A stretch of 64,000 nucleotides of DNA from Lycocorax pyrrhopterus obiensis (taxonomy: Eukaryota; Chordata; Aves; Passeriformes; Paradisaeidae). The stretch is taken from NCBI GenBank assembly GCA_014706295.1, contig JACSVZ010000024.1, positions 4,857,780 through 4,921,779 of the forward strand, read 5' to 3'. A program made the translations under genes and the position numbers. Of the stretch, positions 1-64,000 are shown piece by piece (position 1 is the stretch's first letter; every line of letters begins with the position of its first letter). The notes below the pieces were generated by a model, which worked only from the letters and a program-made list of their open reading frames with translations, did not search any database and was not told the origin of the DNA.

Positions 1-137
1 CTCCTGAAGATCAGCCTCGTGTGTTCCCCACTCCCAAGGGAAATGTGCCACAAGGAATGTGCCAAAAGTTGCATGAAGGTTATTAAAACCAGGATTATTC
101 CTACAAACCTCATCCTTAAATCACGACCACTTGTTGA

Positions 138-57942
<57,805 letters not shown>

Positions 57943-58065
57943 GTGAGTCCCGGCAGTGCCACGGGGAGCCCCTCGGCCCGGCTCTGGGGCGTGGATTCTT
58001 GGAGCAAATGGGTTGGATTTCAGGGAGAGTTTGGGATTAGGAAGGAATTGTTCCCTGTGAGGAAC

Positions 58066-58315
58066 AATTTATGATCTGGGATTTAACTCCAAACCTTAAA
58101 GTGAAATCCTGGAGGTTTGTGCTCGGCCAGTCCTGGGAGGGTGGGGAGGGGGTGGGATGGAATTCCCACAGAAGCCGTGGCTGCCCCTGGATCCCTGGAA
58201 GTGTCCCAGGCCAGGCTGGAGCAGCCTGGGACAGTGGAAGTGTCTCTGTCCATGGCAGGGGGTGGAATGGGATAATCCTTAATGTCCCTTCCCTCCCAAA
58301 CCATCCCGATTCCCA
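58066..58315 (+). mobile_element. CR1 3' fragment plus the segment shared with 52798
   Basis: TTTATGATCTGGGATTTAAC, then GGAAGTGTCCCAGGCCAGGC, TGGAGCAGCCTGGGACAGTG and CCTTCCCTCCCAAACCATCC. Confidence 0.8.
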
Positions 58316-59154
58316 AACATTCCGTGGTAACAAAGGGAGCTCACAAATCCCTTCTCCCCTCCCATTCCACCTCGTGATTCCAGATGGGATTTTCTTTACC
58401 TGGCCCTTCCCCAGAGCCACAATTCCAGGTGAATTTCCAGGTTTGTGCTTCCCAAACGCCGTTTGATGTCCAGGGTTCAGCTCCACATTTATCCAGGAGG
58501 GATCCCAGTGCTTCTCCTCTCTAATTTCCTTTTGAAGTCCATCGTCTCCTGCTACCCCAGGAGTTTAATTTAATATCTCTGATCTCCATCCTGGATATCC
58601 TCTGCATCCTAAAAATTCAAAAGCCTTTTCCTCTCCCTTGGGGAAATATTTTTCCATGAACAAACCCTGTGGATGCTCCATGAGCAAATCCATTGGGACA
58701 CCCAGTTTTAAATGCTCTGACAGGGAAGGACGGGGCTCTGGATGGGGCTGATGAGTGCTGGGACTCCCAAATTACGGGAATTCAGGACAGTTTCCACTCT
58801 CTGGGGTTTCTAAATCATCCTCTGCAGAAGGAGGATGATGCTGACACCTCCTGGAAGCTGCCCAGGCTTCATTCGGGAATTACAGAAAGGACAAATGCGG
58901 CCAAAATTCCATCTTTAAGGTCCCTTCCAGCCCAAACCACTCTGTGAGGCCACAAATTCCCATTTCTTTGTTGGGTGCTGTGACATCCCAGGGGAGCTGG
59001 TGACACTTTCCCAGCAGGACCTGAGGGAGCTGCACGAGCCTGGATTCCCCTTCTGGGGCCAAATCCTGGGAGTTACGGAGCAGTGACGGGGATTTATGGC
59101 TCTTGCAGTCTGCTGGGTGCTCCTGTGGGTGCGAGTCATTGGCAGGGTGCCAGG
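58316..59154. other. Intron 29, unique stretch
   Basis: No exon found. A short CR1-like piece (GTCCCTTCCAGCCCAAACCA) near 58918. Confidence 0.4.
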
Positions 59155-59475
59155 GAGAGGATTTATATAAAACCAGGGAGTTTGGATAAAACCAGGAGTT
59201 TATAAAAAAACAGGGAGTTTGGATAAAACCAGGGAGTCTGGATAAAACCCAGGAGTCTGGATAAACCCAGGAGTTTATAAAAAACAGGGAGTTTGGATGA
59301 ACCCAGGAGTTTATAAAAAAACAGGGAATTTATATAAAACCAAGGAGTTTGGATAAACCCAGGAGTGTATAAAAAAACAGGGAATTTATATAAAACCAGG
59401 GAGTTTGGATAAACCCAGGAGTTTATAAAAAAACAGGGAGTTTGGATAAAACCAGGGAGTTTGGATAAACCCAGG
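59155..59475 (+). repeat. Minisatellite (ATAAAACCAGGGAGTTTGG)
   Basis: About 17 units mixing GGATAAAACCAGGGAGT and GTTTATAAAAAAACAGGG. Confidence 0.93.
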
Positions 59476-59689
59476 GCTATGATGCTCCCCCTGGAATCCC
59501 TGCCTTAATTTTTCAGGGATTTGTGCCCTGCAAAGGCCGTTTTCAGTCTGCACCCACACTTGGGACTCAGTTCTGGCCTCAGAGCTCGAAGGTGCTTCAG
59601 CATCCGTTGGTTTTCCCTTTTCCCCTTAAAAACGGGGGTGGCAGAGCCCCTGATTTTCAGCTCATGGAGCTGGAGCCGAGTGCAGCTTT

Positions 59690-61775
59690 AGCCTGAGAGA
59701 GAAACCCAGCACGGGGAGCTCCTCATTCATTCCTTTAACCTGAGAAACCCAGCACGGGGAGCTCCTCATTCATTCCTTTAACCTGAGAGAGAAAACCCAG
59801 CACGGGGAGCTCCTCATTCATTCCTTTAGCCCAAGAGAGAGAAACCCAGCACGGGGAGCTCCTCATTCATTCCTTTAACCTGAGAGAGAAACCCAGCACG
59901 GGGAGCTCCTCATTCATTCCTTTAACCTGAGAGAGAAACCCAGCACAGGGAGCTCCTCATTCATTCCTTTAGCGCAAGAGAGAGAAACCCAGCACGGGGA
60001 GCTCCTCATTCATTCCTTTACCAAGAGAGAAACCCAGCACGGGGAGCTCCTCATTCATTCCTTTAACCTGAGAGAGAAACCCAGCACGGGGAGCTCCTCA
60101 TTCATTCCTTTAGTCCAAGAGAGAAACCCAGCATGGGGAGCTCCTCATTGATTCCTTTAACCTGAGAGAGAAACCCAGCACGGGGAGCTCCTCATTCATT
60201 CCTTTACCAAGAGAGAAACCCAGCACGGGGAGCTCCTCATTCATTCCTTTACCATTGAGGAACCCAGCATGGGGAGCTCCTCATTCATTCCTTTACCAAG
60301 AGAGAGAAACCCAGCACGGGGAGCTCCTCATTCATTCCTTTAACCTAGAGAGAAACCCAGCACGGGGAGCTCCTCATTCATTCCTTTAACCTGAGAGAGA
60401 AACCCAGCATGGGGAGCTCCTCATTCATTCCTTTAACCTGAGAGAGAAACCCAGCACGGGGAGCTCCTCATTCATTCCTTTAACCTGAGAAACCCAGCAC
60501 GGGGAGCTCCTCATTCATTCCTTTACCAAGAGAGAGAAACCCAGCACAGGGAGCTCCTCATTCATTCCTTTAACCTGAGAGAGAAACCCAGCACAGGGAG
60601 CTCCTCATTCATTCCTTTTGCCTGAGAGGGAAACCCAGCACGGGGAGCTCCTCATTCATTCCTTTACCAAGAGAGAGAAACCCAGCACGGGGAGCTCCTC
60701 ATTCATTCCTTTAGCCTGAGAGGGAAACCCAGCACGGGGAGCTCCTCATTCATTCCTTTACCAAGAGAGAGAAACCCAGCACGGGGAGCTCCTCATTCAT
60801 TCCTTTAACCTGAGAGAGAAACCCAGCACGGGGAGCTCCTCATTCATTCCTTTAACCTGAGAGAGAAACCCAGCACGGGGAGCTCCTCATTCATTCCTTT
60901 ACAAGAGAGAAACCCAGCACAGGGAGCTCCTCATTCATTCCTTTGCCTGAGAGGAACCCAGCACGGGGAGCTCCTCATTCATTCCTTTAGCCCAAGAGAG
61001 AGAAACCCAGCACGGGGAGCTCCTCATTCATTCCTTTAACCTGAGAAACCCAGCACGGGGAGCTCCTCATTCATTCCTTTACCAAGAGAGAGAAACCCAG
61101 CATGGGGAGCTCCTCATTCATTCCTTTACCAAGAGAGAGGAACCCAGCACGGGGAGCTCCTCATTCATTCCTTTACCAAGAGAGAGAAACCCAGCACGGG
61201 GAGCTCCTCATTCATTCCTTTAACCTGAGAGAGAAACCCAGCACGGGGAGCTCCTCATTCATTCCTTTACCAAGAGAGAGGAACCCAGCACGGGGAGCTC
61301 CTCATTCATTCCTTTACCAAGAGAGAGAAACCCAGCACAGGGAACTCCTCATTCATTCCTTTACCAAGAGAGAAACCCAGCACGGGGAGCTCCTCATTCA
61401 TTCCTTTAACCTGAGAAACCCAGCACGGGGAGCTCCTCATTCATTCCTTTAGCCCAAGACAGAGAAACCCAGCACAGGGAGCTCCTCATTCATTCCTTTA
61501 ACCTGAGAGAGAAACCCAGCACGGGGAGCTCCTCATTCATTCCTTTAACCTGAGAGAGAAACCCAGCACGGGGAGCTCCTCATTCATTCCTTTAACCTGA
61601 GAAACCCAGCACGGGGAGCTCCTCATTCATTCCTTTAACCTGAGAAACCCAGCACGGGGAGCTCCTCATTCATTCCTTAGCCCAAGAGAGAGAAACCCAG
61701 CACGGGGAGCTCCTCATTCATTCCTTTACCAAGAGAGAAACCCAGCACAGGGAGCTCCTCATTCATTCCTCCAGC
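59690..61775 (+). repeat. Large minisatellite of about 40-46 bp, about 48 copies
   Basis: GAAACCCAGCACGGGGAGCT followed by CCTCATTCATTCCTTTAACC and a spacer (TGAGAGA, AAGAGAGA, CCAAGAGAGA). The core is nearly invariant; most variation is in the spacer. Confidence 0.96.
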
Positions 61776-61819
61776 CGGGACAAACCCAGGCTTGGTGTGA
61801 AGCTCTTCCAGGAGTGTTG

Positions 61820-62190
61820 GAGTCCAAAGTGCAGGGAATATTTCTCTGCCTGTTTTGAAGGGTTCTACCCCCCTGGACAACCCTGTCTTTGGCCTTTGTC
61901 CATGGAGAAAATTACCTACCCGCTGGGAAGGAACAGAATCTACACTGGTGTGAATTAGGTGATAGAACATGATGTAAGATTGTCACAGGGTGAAAATTTA
62001 GAGGTGTTGGGTTTGTTAATGTAGTAAATAGATAAGAAGCAAAACCTCCAAGATAGAGGATTGTTGTTGTTCTCCAGACCCTTCTCCTTCGTCTTCAACA
62101 ACTCCATTTTCTGCGGCAAAAGTGGATTGAGAGGATTGGGTGAAAAATGCCGCAGTTCCTTTCATGTGACAGAAGGATTTATTAGACATT
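61820..62190 (+). mobile_element. LTR-like element, inverted copy of 36090-36455
   Basis: CTGTTTTGAAGGGTTCTACC, GGTGTGAATTAGGTGATAGA and GAAAAATGCCGCAGTTCCTT are reverse complements of the 36-kb element. Family not recognised. Confidence 0.55.
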
Positions 62191-62274
62191 GGGGAGATGC
62201 AGAAATCCTGAGCTGCGTGTGGGGTCACAATCTTGTCCCCTGGCTCGGGATAAAACGCAACCCACATCCGCCAG

Positions 62275-62700
62275 CGCCTCTGGTGGGCTGCAGTTTGAAG
62301 CGCTTTCCTGCAGCACCTTCTGGATGTGCAAGGACACCCAAATCCCTGGCTGGAATCTCCCCAGGGAAGAGCTCACCCCTGGTTTTTAACAATGTGTTTA
62401 TTATGGGGGAGGAGCTGAAAAAGCCCTAAATATTAAATTTTAAATTGAAAATACAACGAAAACCAACTCATATTGGACTCTCTCCAGAACCTGGATTTTG
62501 GGAGTTGCAAGCACATTCCAGCTGGGATTTGAAGCTTTCCTGCAAGCACCTTTTTGGGCTGTCAAAGGACACCACCAAATCGCCGGCTGAAGAAGGCTCA
62601 CCCCTGGGTTTTACCAATGTTGTTTATTACTGGGAGGAGTTGGGAATAAGCCTAAATATTAAATTTAAATTGAAATATAACGGAGGCTGCTTCCGCATTT
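62275..62700 (+). repeat. Two imperfect copies of a block of about 225 bp
   Basis: GCTCACCCCTGGTTTTTAAC/AATGTGTTTATTATGGGGG and CCTAAATATTAAATTTTAAA/TTGAAAATACAAC recur as GCTCACCCCTGGGTTTTACC, TTGTTTATTACTGGGAGG and CCTAAATATTAAATTTAAAT. Confidence 0.8.
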
Positions 62701-64000
62701 ACTACTCCCAGAACTTGGGAATTTTGGGAGCTGCAGCACATTCCAGCTGGGATTCCTGTGTTTTATCCAGACGCCTGGAGAGCAGGAGGGTGTGATCATT
62801 CCCCCTGAGTCATGTTTGAGTGGGCGGTTGTGGTGGCTTGGAAGCTGGTCCCATGTGACATCCCCCGTGAGCTGATTTACTCCAGAGCTGGCCCCTATTA
62901 ATCCTTTTAGTCCATCAAGGCTTAAATTTATCTGGAGTTTAAAATCTAACGCTGAATCTCAAATGCTAATCCTTCCAGCAGGCTCACTGTTAGAGCCCTG
63001 GGGGTGGATGCTGGGCGAGAATTCCGTGTGGGAAATCCACAGCAAGGATCCTGGGCGAAGGGGTTTTTTGTCCAAGTTTTTTGGCAGTTTTATTTGTGGT
63101 GCTGAAGGTTGTGGGAATTTGATTCATTCCCAGCGTTTGGAGGGTGTAATAAAGGAATTGAGGTCAGGTTCCAATCACGGTGGGGGAAGTGAAATTCCTT
63201 GCTCCGTGGAAATTGATCCAATTCCGCCAAAGGCCTCTCCTGGAGAGGGGAAAATTCGTCAAAAAATGGCAGGAAAAGGCCAGAAGATTTAATAAAGACT
63301 TTTTTTCAGTGAATCCCTGGAATAGGTGCTGGAGTTACCTTGTTAGAGGTTTTGATACCTTTGCTCTGGGAGGCGTCCCTGATACCACTAACAGCACCAA
63401 TATGCCTGCAGGATGCTCCAGGCTTTCCCCAGGAATGGAAATATAAAACTGTTAACAGCATCTCCAGGGCCCTCAAATGCAGCACTGCTTTTTTTAGGCT
63501 TCGAAAATTAACACTTTCCCTCTTCCCCCTGCCCCACCTCCCTCTCATTAACTTGAAGGCTTTGCTATTTTAGCTGTGGCAAGAAAAGCAAGGATAACTC
63601 TTCCATCATCCCGGAATAATGGTCTGGGAAATGGGCTGGTGGAGGCTGTTTGATCCCTAAATCTGTGTTTCCAGTTTTTCCCGGCGCTGGGACACCCAGT
63701 TGTTGCTGGGAAGCTGGAACTATGGTAACTGGGGCTGGCAGCTCGAGGCTGGGGGGGGTTTAATTTTAAATATTCCTGGAACTATTCAGCAGGATTGAAG
63801 GGTTCCTGGCATGGCTGGGAGAGGGGTGGGAATCCCTGTGGATCATCTGGTATCCCTGGGGAAATGCCCTGCTGGGATTCCTGGGTGCACTGAGTCGATC
63901 TAAAGCTCGTTAATCTTCCCGTTGTGGGTGTTTTTTTTTTTTGATGCCTTGGCAATGATTCTCCCATTCCGCACCTTCGGAAGCTCTCCTGCCTGTCCAG
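62701..64000. other. Intron 29, terminal unique stretch
   Basis: No exon of the last sushi module, no RNA gene and no tandem repeat recognised. Confidence 0.4.

Noticed and set aside
59690..61775. CRISPR-like array
   Set aside because: The spacers are short variants of one linker, not unique sequence, and the setting is a vertebrate intron.
57943..64000. Last sushi, membrane segment or 3' end of the gene
   Set aside because: No four-cysteine sushi pattern, hydrophobic stretch or conserved tail is seen in any + frame; they must lie beyond the window.

Overview
The window is a piece of a bird genome, most likely a songbird. The evidence is vertebrate GT-AG exons of a large CUB/sushi gene, many fragments of the avian LINE CR1 (including 3' ends of the ATGATTCT type), several LTR-like elements, and very short, GC-rich introns packed with minisatellites, a style typical of avian microchromosomes. 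There is no prokaryotic gene, no rRNA or tRNA gene and no CRISPR array.

Only one gene is supported. It lies on the + strand: 29 coding exons between 214 and 57942, an internal part of a CSMD-family gene (CUB and sushi multiple domains). It encodes 1471 complete codons (4415 nt; one exon is 1 nt short). The order is CUB (exons 1-3), sushi (4-5), CUB (6-7), sushi (8), CUB (9-10), sushi (11-12), CUB (13-14), then 14 consecutive sushi modules (exons 15-29). This fits CUB11 to sushi27 of the 14-CUB/28-sushi family plan; the 5' part, the last sushi, the membrane segment and the cytoplasmic tail lie outside. The paralogue is probably CSMD2, because CSMD1 and CSMD3 are very large genes with long introns on bird macrochromosomes while this copy is compact; that choice is inference. 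Nearly all introns are phase 1, so most modules can be lost or duplicated in frame. Exon 19 has an apparent 1-nt deletion.

The introns hold about 21 kb of tandem repeats, usually a different family in each intron. Four features stand out. (1) The end of exon 1, including its splice donor, has been amplified into a minisatellite with five donor-like junctions. (2) An AG-free pyrimidine array of about 1.55 kb abuts the acceptor of exon 12. (3) Inverted related arrays flank exons 23-24. (4) A 15-bp satellite with nearly identical unique flanks sits in direct orientation on both sides of exons 9-12. Dispersed elements include a pair of solo LTRs with matching inverted termini (13640-14074 and 37453-37892), other LTR-like pieces and many CR1 fragments. 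Non-repetitive candidate regulatory sequence is seen near 3.7 kb, 13.1 kb and 57.35-57.66 kb, the last a cluster of TAATTA homeodomain cores. From 57943 to the end is intron, dominated by a 2.1-kb array of a roughly 40-bp unit.
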